In this document: positions 37,653-46,719 of the stretch, in pieces
Layout: every line of letters begins with the position of its first letter
Numbering within the stretch: the stretch's first letter is position 1
Source of the DNA: Treponema sp. CETP13
Lineage (GTDB): Bacteria > Spirochaetota > Spirochaetia > Treponematales > Treponemataceae
Length of the DNA stretch: 64,000 bases
Assembly: GCA_001885315.1 (NCBI GenBank)
Contig: MLPZ01000011.1
Location: 62,001 to 126,000 of the forward strand
Reading direction: 5' to 3'
Translations under genes and position numbers: made by a program
The notes under the pieces: model-generated
Databases searched by the model: none
What the model was told of the DNA's origin: nothing
The model's input: only the letters and a program-made list of their open reading frames with translations

Positions 37653-39176
37653 ATGACAGACACTCAAAAAATTAAAGACTGGAAAAATCACCTTGTAAAA
37701 CAAGATGAAATTGATCGCTATTTAGTCAACGGAAAAGATTTTATAGATGACGATGCAATAGAAGCCGAAATTGCTGCTAATAAAGTAACAACCGAAGAAG
37801 AACTTCACGCTATTCTTGACAAAGCAAAAGATATTAACCTTATGCCTTCCAAAGATGTCGCAAAACTGGTAAACATTACCGACCCTAAAATGCGCAATGA
37901 AATTTACGAAGCAGCCTGCCAAATAAAGAAACAAGTATACGACAACCGTCTTGTCACTTTTGCCCCTCTGTATTGTGGAAGTAAATGTGTAAATCGCTGT
38001 AAATATTGTGGATTTAGAACAGACAATGACGAGGTAGAGCGCCGGGTATTGACCATGGACGAAATAAAAGCCGAAGCAAAAGTGTTAGCTGGTAAAATAG
38101 GGCACAAGCGCCTTGTAATGGTTTATGGTGAACACCCAGAAACAGATGCTCAATATATTGCAGATAGTATGAGAGCCGTATACAGTGTAAAAGTACCAAC
38201 AAAAAACGGTTTTGGACAAATTCGACGAGTAAATATAAATGCTGCCCCACTCCCAATAGACGATTTAAAGATTTTAAAAGAAGCAGGGATTGGAACCTTT
38301 CAGGTATTTCAAGAAACTTATCATAAAAAAACATATAAAGAAGTTCATCCAGCTGGAACCCTAAAAGGTAATTACGCATGGCGATTGTATGCATTACACA
38401 GATCCATGGATGCTGGTATAGATGACGTTGCAGTTGGCGCTCTTTTTGGACTTTACGATTGGAAATTTGAAGTAATGGGATTAGTTGCCCATGCTGCAGA
38501 TCTAGAAAAGAGGTATGGAATTGGACCCCACTCTGTTTCTGTACCTCGTCTAGAGCCGGCAGAAGGAACCGATTTTTCATGGGTAAAACACTGGGTAAGC
38601 GATGAAGATTTTAAACATCTTGTTGCTGTTCTTAGAGTTGCTATCCCTTATGCAGGATTAATTGTTACCAATCGTGAAAAGCCAGAAATGCTCGACAGCA
38701 TTATAGACATGATTACGCAACGAGATGCAGATTCTCGACTTGGGATTGGCGCCTATGCAGATGCTTTTCCAGAAAATACTATAACTTCTGATGGACACCA
38801 AGAAAGTCAAAGACAACAATTTGTTCTAGGAGATATGAGAAGTTTAGATACAGTTGTACAAGAAAGCATAAAACGCGGACACATAGTCTCTTTTTGTACC
38901 GCCGGGTACCGTTGTGGCCGAACTGGTACTAAAATTATGTCATTACTTAAAGCAGGCAAAGAAGGCCATTTTTGCAAAATGAATGCAATTTTAACCTTAC
39001 AAGAATATTTAGATGATTTTGCTAGCCCCGAAACACAAAAAATGGGAAATGCATTAATTAGTAAAGAACTCGGCGAAATAAAAAATCGTACCCTCGACTT
39101 TTCACAAGCGCAACTAGTAGAACTAAAAAAAGCTCGTAAACGTATTCAAAATGGCGAAAGAGACATTTATTTTTAA
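37653..39176 (+). CDS. hydG: [FeFe]-hydrogenase maturase HydG (variant auxiliary-cluster motif)
   Basis: The 507-residue radical SAM protein splits tyrosine to give CO and cyanide for the H-cluster. The radical SAM cluster motif CVNRCKYC is at residues 112-119 (CX3CX2C). The C-terminal auxiliary cluster in known HydG is held by CX2CX22C (CTACYR). Here the region reads CTAGYRCGRTG, so Cys415 and Cys441 keep their places but the middle Cys is Gly418, with a new Cys421 three residues later. hydE follows 15 bases downstream. HydF and the hydrogenase are not in the window. Confidence 0.92.
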   Translation: MTDTQKIKDWKNHLVKQDEIDRYLVNGKDFIDDDAIEAEIAANKVTTEEELHAILDKAKDINLMPSKDVAKLVNITDPKMRNEIYEAACQIKKQVYDNRLVTFAPLYCGSKCVNRCKYCGFRTDNDEVERRVLTMDEIKAEAKVLAGKIGHKRLVMVYGEHPETDAQYIADSMRAVYSVKVPTKNGFGQIRRVNINAAPLPIDDLKILKEAGIGTFQVFQETYHKKTYKEVHPAGTLKGNYAWRLYALHRSMDAGIDDVAVGALFGLYDWKFEVMGLVAHAADLEKRYGIGPHSVSVPRLEPAEGTDFSWVKHWVSDEDFKHLVAVLRVAIPYAGLIVTNREKPEMLDSIIDMITQRDADSRLGIGAYADAFPENTITSDGHQESQRQQFVLGDMRSLDTVVQESIKRGHIVSFCTAGYRCGRTGTKIMSLLKAGKEGHFCKMNAILTLQEYLDDFASPETQKMGNALISKELGEIKNRTLDFSQAQLVELKKARKRIQNGERDIYF

Positions 39177-39191
39177 GTAAAGGAATAACAA

Positions 39192-40304
39192 ATGAGAAAG
39201 TCTTTTTTAAAAACACTTGAGCGTGTAAGTACTTATGATTTTGTTACACATGCAAAAAAAATAAAAAATAAGACTTTCTCAGATACAGACAAAACAATTG
39301 TAGACGATATAGTTTTTCTATTAAAATCTACAAATCTAGATGAGCGATTTCTTTTGTATAAAAAAGCAGCTCAAATACGTGACACACAATGCGGCAAACG
39401 CATGGTATTACGTGGTCTACTAGAAATTTCTAGCTACTGTAACAATTCATGCTATTATTGTGGCCTTAATCGCAAAAATCAAAAAGCACAAAGATACAAG
39501 CTTTCTGCACAACAAATCTTAGATTGCACAGATACAATTTGGCAAGCTGGGATTAAAACAGTTGTCATGCAATCTGGCGAGGACGCAATGCCTGCGCAAG
39601 AGTTAGCTTCTATAATAAAAGAAATAAAATCTCGATACGATATGGCAATAACTCTTTCGGTAGGAGAGCGCTCACAAAAAGATTATGAGTGTTGGAAGAA
39701 CGCTGGAGCCGACCGCTATTTACTTAGAATAGAAAGTTCAGATCCAGCTTTGTATGCAAGGCTACATGCGGACAGAACTGTTCAAACAAGAATACGCTGT
39801 TTAGATAATTTACAAGAATTAGGATACCAAACAGGCAGTGGATTTATGGTAGGAGTGCCAGGCCAAACACTTAATCACATTGCCAAAGATATAATTTTTA
39901 TAGCAGGACGAAACTTTGATATGGTAGGCATAGGACCTTTTATTCCACATCCACAAACTCCTTTTAAAGACGCAAAAACAGGTGATATCACCCTTACCAT
40001 GAATGCAGAAGCTATAATTAGATTAACAAATAAAAATGCCTGGCTCCCTGCTACAACAGCGGTTGGAAGCTTAGAAAAAGATTATCGAGTTGATGTATTA
40101 AAAGCAGGCGCAAATGTCATTATGCCTAATTTTTCACCTACAAACGTAAGAAAAAAATATGCTATTTATCCAGGTAAAAAATGTATACAAGAATCTATAG
40201 AAAATTACAAAACAGAAATGAATGACATAGCAGACAAAGCAGGATTATTTTTAGACTACTCAAAAGCAGACAGCTTAAAAGAAGCTTACTACAAAAAGAT
40301 TTAA
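39192..40304 (+). CDS. hydE: [FeFe]-hydrogenase maturase HydE
   Basis: The 370-residue radical SAM protein shows EISSYCNNSCYYCGLNRKN (CX3CX2C), LRIESSDPALYARLH and GIGPFIPHPQTPF, all typical of HydE. HydE helps build the dithiomethylamine-bridged diiron precursor. It forms a pair with hydG and starts after AAAGGAATAACAA. Its stop codon overlaps that of the convergent EAL gene by four bases. Confidence 0.93.
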   Translation: MRKSFLKTLERVSTYDFVTHAKKIKNKTFSDTDKTIVDDIVFLLKSTNLDERFLLYKKAAQIRDTQCGKRMVLRGLLEISSYCNNSCYYCGLNRKNQKAQRYKLSAQQILDCTDTIWQAGIKTVVMQSGEDAMPAQELASIIKEIKSRYDMAITLSVGERSQKDYECWKNAGADRYLLRIESSDPALYARLHADRTVQTRIRCLDNLQELGYQTGSGFMVGVPGQTLNHIAKDIIFIAGRNFDMVGIGPFIPHPQTPFKDAKTGDITLTMNAEAIIRLTNKNAWLPATTAVGSLEKDYRVDVLKAGANVIMPNFSPTNVRKKYAIYPGKKCIQESIENYKTEMNDIADKAGLFLDYSKADSLKEAYYKKI

Positions 40305-41476
40305 GCGTATTCTTTAAATAACTCTTCACATTTTACACGATTCATAGGTTTTCCACGCAAAAAACCTTGAACAGTTTTACATTTCATTTTCCTAAGGACA
40401 TCTAATTGAGCTTCGTCTTCTACACCTTCTGCAATAGTTTCTAATCCAAGATACTCACCAAGATTTACAATTGTATTAGCAATTGTTAAACTCGTTTTAT
40501 CTTCATTGGTAATATTATCTATAAGAGATTTATCGAGTTTTAGCGTTTTTACCGGAAAACACTGAATATACTTAAAAGAAGAATACCCTGTTCCAAAATC
40601 ATCAATCGAAATTAATACATTTTGTTTACTTAAAGCGTTTAAAACAGCTATTGTGTCGTCCATGTTATCTACCAGAACACTTTCTGTAATTTCTAACTCT
40701 AATGAATTTGGATTTATATTGTACGTATTTAATAGTCCCGTAAAAATTGGTAAAAAAGTATCCTCGCGTAATTGAACAGGTGAAATATTAACAGATAGTA
40801 TCCCTTTAAAATTATAATCGGTTTGCCACGTTTTTAGAACAATAAGAGAGGTTTCTATTATCCACCACCCAAGTCTTACTATATAATTACTTTTTTCGGC
40901 TATTGGAATAAAATATTCAGGCGAAATAGAACCTAATTCGCAATCATACCACCGTATAAGCGCCTCAAATCCACGCAAACCATCATCTCTAATAGAATAC
41001 TGTGGTTGAAAAACTAAGTCAAAGTTTTTTCCCAAAACAGCAGTGGTAAGTTTTTTCCATAGAAAATCTGTACTGTTATTAAGTTCACAAGATTTATGAT
41101 AGCGTATTTTTTTTAAGACATTTTTTTCTGATGAGATATGGTAAAACAGTAACACACACATACCATTTTCCATTTTATTTGCTTCTATTAAATATTTGGG
41201 GTTTGACTGAGGATAAAAAGAAACAACACTCGTTATTTCTTTTTTTAAGTTTTTATATATTTTTTTGTACATATCTAGCAATATACGATTGTTTTTTACA
41301 ATACTGCTAATTTGTTTATTTTTTACAAACAAATTTTTGCTTATTTGTTCACAAGCTTTATTGCTATATTCAACAGTAAAGTCTGTTAACTGGTCATTAT
41401 CCCACTTTGGCGAGACAATAACTATAGGTACTAAAATACTATTCAGAACAGTATAACAATCGATTGCCTTATTCAT
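40301..41476 (-). CDS. PAS-like/EAL cyclic-di-GMP phosphodiesterase
   Basis: The 391-residue product has a PAS-like N-terminal part (residues 1-130, DFTVEYSNKACEQI). An EAL domain from about residue 150 follows, and all catalytic motifs are present: FEALIRW, VNISP, LEITES, IDDFGTGYSS, LKLDKSLI, AEGVED and VQGFLRGKP. It should hydrolyse c-di-GMP to pGpG and so influence motility or surface behaviour. No membrane segment is seen, so it is cytoplasmic. It is a single gene, convergent with hydE. Confidence 0.9.
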   Translation of the reverse strand: MNKAIDCYTVLNSILVPIVIVSPKWDNDQLTDFTVEYSNKACEQISKNLFVKNKQISSIVKNNRILLDMYKKIYKNLKKEITSVVSFYPQSNPKYLIEANKMENGMCVLLFYHISSEKNVLKKIRYHKSCELNNSTDFLWKKLTTAVLGKNFDLVFQPQYSIRDDGLRGFEALIRWYDCELGSISPEYFIPIAEKSNYIVRLGWWIIETSLIVLKTWQTDYNFKGILSVNISPVQLREDTFLPIFTGLLNTYNINPNSLELEITESVLVDNMDDTIAVLNALSKQNVLISIDDFGTGYSSFKYIQCFPVKTLKLDKSLIDNITNEDKTSLTIANTIVNLGEYLGLETIAEGVEDEAQLDVLRKMKCKTVQGFLRGKPMNRVKCEELFKEYA

Positions 41477-41616
41477 ATTTTACCTTTAATTTTGATTTAT
41501 TTTATTTTGTAATAGTATGCTCGGTTAATTATTGTAACACAGCACTATATAACGGTCAAACAAATATAGCCTTAATTGCAGAATATATACAAAAATAAAG
41601 ATTAAAACAAATTATA

Positions 41617-41652
41617 TAAAAAAAACCTTGTACCTAAGAGATACAAGGTTTT
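41617..41652 (-). terminator. Terminator of tRNA-Val
   Basis: On the minus strand AAAACCTTGTA pairs with TACAAGGTTTT around a 9-base loop, followed by T8. It begins two bases after the tRNA 3' end. Confidence 0.93.
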
Positions 41653-41654
41653 TA

Positions 41655-41727
41655 TGGGCGATGACGGGCTTGAACCGCCGACAACTTGGGTGTAGACCAA
41701 GCGCTCTCCCAGCTGAGCTAATCGCCC
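41655..41727 (-). tRNA. tRNA-Val (anticodon TAC)
   Basis: The minus strand folds as a 73-nt tRNA: acceptor GGGCGAT/ATCGCCC, D-arm AGCTCAGCTGGGAGAGC, anticodon stem CTTGG/CCAAG with loop TCTACAC, and T-arm GGTTCAAGC. The discriminator is A and CCA is not encoded. It is a monocistronic unit with its own promoter and terminator. Confidence 0.97.
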
Positions 41728-41750
41728 TTTACATTTCGTAATGCTTAAGT

Positions 41751-41779
41751 ACTATAACAATTTTTATATTTTAGGTCAA
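41751..41779 (-). promoter_or_regulatory. Promoter of tRNA-Val
   Basis: On the minus strand TTGACC (41774-41779) and TATAGT (41751-41756) are 17 bases apart, 24 bases before the tRNA. Confidence 0.88.
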
Positions 41780-41816
41780 GAGCAAAAACATAAAAACCTA
41801 ACACTTTTTTATGATT

Positions 41817-43211
41817 TTACACTTGTTCAAAATACAACACACTTAAAGGAGGCATATATAACTCGCCTGTATAATTAGATATTTCACCAGTAAACAGATT
41901 TTTATAATTACCATATAGCCCATCAAACGACTCGTAACCACCATCACTACTTCGCCCTTTTGGATGCGCTGTATAATTAGATTGTGAAAGGTTAATACAT
42001 ACCAAAATGTCATGAGAAGAAGCACAATTTTGAGAAGTTCTTTTAAACATAAATTGCTCGTTTGTTAAAAAAAGCTGTTGATAGCCACCTTGCTGTAATA
42101 CAACTTTTTGATGGTGTAAATACGCTAACTGTGCTACAAAATCGGTAATGGAAGTCCAAGCAGGATTTTGCAGTTTTGGCCGTAAGCCATCATCACCGTC
42201 TTCTTTTTTACCTTCTATCCCCCACTCGCTTCCATAATAAATACAAGGAACCCCTGGCATTCCAAACAACAAACCATATATAATCGGTAAAAAAGAACGA
42301 TTTGTAAGCTGACTGGCAATTCGGCTCACATCGTGATTATCTATAAAGTTCATAAGATTTTTACCAACAAATAATCCTTCATTACCAAAAAACCTATTAA
42401 ATGAATGAGATACCTCAAACATATTTTTATCATTGCATCCAGACCATAATGCTTTGTAACACTCATAGTTTGTGCAACTATATAATTCACTGTCATTAAC
42501 TCTATGCATATCTTTTTCGTAAATAATTTCGCCAATTAATACGCAATCATTTGATAGGCTGTTAACAAAGGTATGCAATTTTTTTAGAAACTCATCGCTT
42601 AAAGAATAGGCAACATCTAGTCTAATTCCATCGATATGAAAAAGGTCATTCCATTTTTTTACAGCACCAAACAAATGATCTATAACAGCAGGATTTTCTA
42701 AATTTAGTTTTACAAGATCAAAGTGACCTTCCCAACCTTCGTACCAAAAGCCGTCATTATCGTTTGAATTTTTATTCCAATCAATGTAAAACCAATCTTT
42801 ATAAGCAGAATTTTCTCTATTTTGTTGTACGTCTCGAAAAGCCCAGAAACCCCGTCCTACATGATTAAAAACCCCGTCTAAAACGACACGTATGCCATTA
42901 TCATGTAATAATGTACACAAACGGGCAAAATCATCATTACTGCCTAGACGGCTATCTATTGTATAATAATCTCTGGTATCGTATCCGTGCCTATCACTCT
43001 GAAAAACAGGTGAAAAATACACCGCATTTACACCAAGACGTTTAAGATGATCTATCCAACCACCTTCTTTAATTGTTTTTTCTAATCGATTTACCGGTGG
43101 TAATGAACCATTCCAAGAATTGTTCCAATCCCAGCTATTTTCTTTAGGTGCCCCAGTTATTCCCATTGGGTAAAATTGATAAAAAACAGCATTATCATAC
43201 CAATTACTCAT
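41817..43211 (-). CDS. GH13 alpha-amylase-family glycosidase
   Basis: The 464-residue product has the four GH13 regions: DGVFNHVG, GIRLDVAYSL with the nucleophile Asp, the acid/base Glu in LIGEIIY, and FIDNHDVSR. There is no signal peptide, so it acts on internal alpha-glucans such as glycogen or maltodextrin. I start it at MSNWYDN (43211) because GGAG lies 9 bases upstream; an ATG four codons earlier has no such site. The TetR-type regulator lies 59 bases upstream on the same strand. Confidence 0.9.
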   Translation of the reverse strand: MSNWYDNAVFYQFYPMGITGAPKENSWDWNNSWNGSLPPVNRLEKTIKEGGWIDHLKRLGVNAVYFSPVFQSDRHGYDTRDYYTIDSRLGSNDDFARLCTLLHDNGIRVVLDGVFNHVGRGFWAFRDVQQNRENSAYKDWFYIDWNKNSNDNDGFWYEGWEGHFDLVKLNLENPAVIDHLFGAVKKWNDLFHIDGIRLDVAYSLSDEFLKKLHTFVNSLSNDCVLIGEIIYEKDMHRVNDSELYSCTNYECYKALWSGCNDKNMFEVSHSFNRFFGNEGLFVGKNLMNFIDNHDVSRIASQLTNRSFLPIIYGLLFGMPGVPCIYYGSEWGIEGKKEDGDDGLRPKLQNPAWTSITDFVAQLAYLHHQKVVLQQGGYQQLFLTNEQFMFKRTSQNCASSHDILVCINLSQSNYTAHPKGRSSDGGYESFDGLYGNYKNLFTGEISNYTGELYMPPLSVLYFEQV

Positions 43212-43270
43212 ACATTGCTCCATTTAACACTTATTGTTTTATATTTTTATTAAATAAACATCACACTTTT

Positions 43271-43852
43271 TTAATAAATACCATGCATAAACAATTTTAC
43301 AATTGCATTAACTGGAATATCAGCCTCGATCCCAGCATACACATCTGCAATAAAAATACGTGCAAGCAATGAGGTTTTCCCTTTTAAATTGCCATGGGTT
43401 TTACTTGCCTTATTAAAAAACGCCGTTATTTGGGTATAATTTTTTTCATATAATTGCTGAATAGTGCTAATTCCTTCCGCATCTTCTGGTGAAAATTGCA
43501 AAGAAAGCATTAAACGATAAAAAACAGGATTTTTTTTACAAAAAGCATAATAAAGCTGAGCTATATCACAAAGTTGCCCAAACACGTCTTTTTCATACTC
43601 TTTTGGAGATGGTATATAATTGCATTTTTCTTGTAGAGATTCATTAAATGGTACAAAGTATTCATCCCAAAGAGCTGCATAAATTCCTTGTTTATTCTTA
43701 AAAAAGTAATATAACGTCGGCTTTGTAACACCAGCAAGGTTTACAATTTCTTGCACACTTGTACCGGTATAACCTCTTTGTGAAAACAATACTAATGCCA
43801 CTTCTAATAGGGCAGCCCTCTTATTTGTTTTTTCTTGCTTTTCATTTTCCAT
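43271..43852 (-). CDS. TetR-family transcriptional regulator
   Basis: The 193-residue product has the N-terminal TetR helix-turn-helix (AALLEVALVLFSQRGYTGTSVQEI, shown in part, then VTKPTLYYFFKNKQGIYAAL) and a variable ligand-binding C-terminal part. A near-perfect 16-bp palindrome just upstream (43865-43880) is its likely own operator. It precedes the GH13 gene and may control it. Whether it also acts on the NUDIX gene 37 bases upstream cannot be told. Confidence 0.92.
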   Translation of the reverse strand: MENEKQEKTNKRAALLEVALVLFSQRGYTGTSVQEIVNLAGVTKPTLYYFFKNKQGIYAALWDEYFVPFNESLQEKCNYIPSPKEYEKDVFGQLCDIAQLYYAFCKKNPVFYRLMLSLQFSPEDAEGISTIQQLYEKNYTQITAFFNKASKTHGNLKGKTSLLARIFIADVYAGIEADIPVNAIVKLFMHGIY

Positions 43853-43864
43853 GTCTTCTTTATA

Positions 43865-43880
43865 TACCTACCGGTAAGTA
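43865..43880 (-). promoter_or_regulatory. Likely TetR operator
   Basis: TACCTACCGGTAAGTA is a 16-bp palindrome with one mismatched pair, centred on CCGG, 13 bases before the TetR start. The size and place suit a TetR-family operator. Confidence 0.6.
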
Positions 43881-43889
43881 ATGTCAAGG

Positions 43890-44480
43890 TTAGAAAGAAT
43901 CTTTTCTGCCTTTTAACCATGTAGACAAGGCAACTGTCGCACTAGAAAAAGCTAAAGGAATTGCGTTTAATTCTTGTAAATTATTGCAAGGGAACGTTTT
44001 ATATGCAGTAATTTCATCTTCTTCGGTATGTGTTAATGTAGAAAGAACAGAATTTGATGTATTATCTATACTTGTTGTCTTAAAAAAAATATCACATGTT
44101 TTATAGGTAATATCAGCATACTCATAAATATTTGGAGCTGTACAGACAAAGTGTATATCCTCTGGCGTATAACCAGTTTCTTCTTCGCACTCTCGTATAC
44201 AGGCGTTTTCTGCGCTTTCATCGGGATCTACAAACCCACCAGGAAGTGCATAATATCCTTTTCTTGGGTTTCGTCCTCTTTTTACAAACAACACGTTGTA
44301 CGATTTACCATCTACAGAATCTTTTGAACTTGTTTTGTTCTCTATAGGTATAATTATTCCTGTTGCAGCTGCAATGTTATTGTATAATTTAAGCCCACAT
44401 TGTGAGCATTTCCAGTATTGGTTATTTAGATACTGTAAAGATTTGCGCCCACATTTTGGGCAAAAAGGTAAGTTATTCAT
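43890..44480 (-). CDS. Zinc-ribbon NUDIX hydrolase
   Basis: The 196-residue product begins with a zinc ribbon (CPKCG and CSQCG) and continues as a NUDIX domain with the box GGFVDPDESAENACIRECEE followed by ETG. This combination is seen in NADH pyrophosphatase (NudC) relatives and in other NUDIX proteins; NudC's own SQPWPFPxS motif is not seen, so the substrate is open. It follows the transporter gene by 37 bases on the same strand. Confidence 0.85.
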   Translation of the reverse strand: MNNLPFCPKCGRKSLQYLNNQYWKCSQCGLKLYNNIAAATGIIIPIENKTSSKDSVDGKSYNVLFVKRGRNPRKGYYALPGGFVDPDESAENACIRECEEETGYTPEDIHFVCTAPNIYEYADITYKTCDIFFKTTSIDNTSNSVLSTLTHTEEDEITAYKTFPCNNLQELNAIPLAFSSATVALSTWLKGRKDSF

Positions 44481-44517
44481 AGCTTGTACTCCCTAAAGAT
44501 ATCCTTAAATTTACCAT

Positions 44518-46719
44518 TTAAAAATATCGCGCATTTAATGTGTCGCCTAAAGCTTCTGCACGTTTAAAAGTTTGTAATATAAGTGGTATAAACAATGGCA
44601 ACATATTTTTAACTCGATTCATTAAGCCTTTTGTAGGTTTAAAACCACCTCTAATAATTTGTACTTTTATTATCTGAGCGGCTTCATCGGCTAGTATGGG
44701 AATAAACCTAAAGACAAGAGACGCTGTCATCGCAATATATTTGCTTTTTATTCCTATTGCATCTAATGGTTTACATAGTATTTTTAAACCATCAAGCAAT
44801 TCTGTTTCTTCGGTGGAATACAAAAAAGCGCTAATAGCACAAAGCGCACTAATAATATGCAAAAGTGTTTTTACAACCAACAAAATTTTTGACGGGGTTA
44901 TTGTAATAAAAGACCATTCCCAATACACACTTTCGTTTGCTTGCATAGGAAACAATAAAAACTGAAAAGCTGCAAATAGTGCAATCCAGGGTAAAAACTT
45001 TAGAAAAGTTATAAGTAATTTTTTAAGCGGAAACCGCGAAGACAGCACATAAACAAAAGAAAAGAGAGAAAACCCACACAGCCAATAAAAGTTTTGTAGC
45101 GCAATCCCTGTTATAAAAACAGCTAAAAATATTAAGTATTTTGTTTGGGGTTTTAAGCCATGAATGAGCGATTTGCGCTTACAATAAAGACCCGTCGAAG
45201 TAGTTCGTAACCCGTCTAGCATTGATAAATCACCACAATGGACAGGAGCCAATCCTTTATAAAAGTCAGAATTGGTACCTTTTTGAGTGTCTTCAATCAC
45301 TTGTCCATTAGAAAGCGTTATGCACCTATGTGCAAAGTCGCCTTCTTCTTTTCGATGGGTAGAAAACACAACAGTTTTACCTTGTTTTGCAAGTTCACCA
45401 AGCATATTCATTATTTGATGTCTACTTCCCGGGTCAAGCCCCGCAGTAGGTTCATCGAAAAGATACACCTCATTTTCTAGCGCAATTATTCCCGCTAGTG
45501 CAATTTTACGTTTTTCCCCGCCACTAAGCGCTACTGTTCTGCGATCTGCATATTGAGCAAACGGAATAGCCGCAATATCCATTGCTTGTTTTACACGCTC
45601 TTTTAATTTTTTGCCACTCATTCCCTGATTTCTAGGGCCAAAAGCAACATCATCTGCTGCAAATTCTTCAAAAAGAGCACTTTCTGTTTCTTGCAAAGCC
45701 AAAACAGGTTTACTCGAGGCAACAATAGAGCCAGAATCGGGTTGTAGCAATCCAGATGCAAGTTCTAAAATAGTACTTTTGCCAGACCCCGACTCACCCA
45801 TTAAAGCCGTTACCTGACCTTTAAAAAATGACAATGATATATTATGCACACCGCCATGAAAATTTGACATTAAAGACTTTGTTTCTGTTTCTTTTTTTAG
45901 AGAATTTGTTTTATCGTACAAAAAATGTACATTTTGCAAGACTAAACCAGCTTTTTTATCTTTTATAACGGCTTTATCTTGTACTTCTTTATCACGTAGC
46001 GATATAGGATTGCTCCCAAAAAGGCGTTTTGAAATTTTGGGATTTGCTATAAATTGCTCTTTGCTATCATTAAAAATAATAGTTCCATCATCTATGGCAA
46101 TGATACGATTTGCACGAAAAGCTTCCTCTATGTCATGTGTAATATGAATAATTGTACGTTCTGGGTTATCATTTTTCCATTCATCTAAATAATTTAAAAT
46201 TGATACACGCATTGCAGGATCTACCATCGACACAGCCTCGTCCAAAACGAGAAGTTTGGGCGACAAAGCCAAAATACCTGCCAAAGCTAGCTTTTGTTTT
46301 TGTCCAAGTGACAGATTTGCGGTTTTATCTGCATGCCTATCTAGTAGGTCGATTAGTGACAGATAGTTACTTGTGCGTTTTTGCGTTACATCTTGCGGAC
46401 ATCCAATATTTTCTGGGCCAAAAGCAGTATCACGTTCGAGCGTTTCGGCAACAATTTGATCTCGCGGCGACTGAAATACAATTCCAGTTGGAACACCGTA
46501 ATTTATATTTGATTTTTGAGATGATTCCAATGCAATCGTACCCGAATCTGGTTCTAAAAAACCGGTTAGTAAGCGAGCAAGGGTACTTTTACCAGAACCA
46601 TTTGAGCCCAAAATAGCAACATATTCGCCTTTTTCAATTTTAAACGAAATATCTTTAACGGCATTTATATTACGCCCAGGATATGAGTATGTTACATTTT
46701 TTAGATAAAAAGCTGCCAT
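44518..46719 (-). CDS. ECF transporter energy module as one chain (EcfA-EcfA-EcfT)
   Basis: This 733-residue protein joins three parts usually made separately. Residues 1-240 are a first ATPase (Walker A GSNGSGKST at 38-46, signature LSLGQKQ, Walker B LLVLDEA). Residues about 260-490 are a second ATPase (GESGSGKST, LSGGEKRKIALAG, EVYLFDEPTAGLD). Residues about 520-733 are an EcfT-type membrane protein with a terminal RVKNMLPLFIPLI segment. The complex drives vitamin or metal uptake with a separate S component, which is not in the window. The ATG abuts the aminotransferase stop. Confidence 0.9.
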   Translation of the reverse strand: MAAFYLKNVTYSYPGRNINAVKDISFKIEKGEYVAILGSNGSGKSTLARLLTGFLEPDSGTIALESSQKSNINYGVPTGIVFQSPRDQIVAETLERDTAFGPENIGCPQDVTQKRTSNYLSLIDLLDRHADKTANLSLGQKQKLALAGILALSPKLLVLDEAVSMVDPAMRVSILNYLDEWKNDNPERTIIHITHDIEEAFRANRIIAIDDGTIIFNDSKEQFIANPKISKRLFGSNPISLRDKEVQDKAVIKDKKAGLVLQNVHFLYDKTNSLKKETETKSLMSNFHGGVHNISLSFFKGQVTALMGESGSGKSTILELASGLLQPDSGSIVASSKPVLALQETESALFEEFAADDVAFGPRNQGMSGKKLKERVKQAMDIAAIPFAQYADRRTVALSGGEKRKIALAGIIALENEVYLFDEPTAGLDPGSRHQIMNMLGELAKQGKTVVFSTHRKEEGDFAHRCITLSNGQVIEDTQKGTNSDFYKGLAPVHCGDLSMLDGLRTTSTGLYCKRKSLIHGLKPQTKYLIFLAVFITGIALQNFYWLCGFSLFSFVYVLSSRFPLKKLLITFLKFLPWIALFAAFQFLLFPMQANESVYWEWSFITITPSKILLVVKTLLHIISALCAISAFLYSTEETELLDGLKILCKPLDAIGIKSKYIAMTASLVFRFIPILADEAAQIIKVQIIRGGFKPTKGLMNRVKNMLPLFIPLILQTFKRAEALGDTLNARYF

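Noticed and set aside
37653-39176. ThiH (tyrosine lyase for thiamine) instead of HydG
   Set aside because: The length, the CTAGYRCGRTG C-terminal region, and the adjacent hydE point to HydG; no thiamine genes are near.
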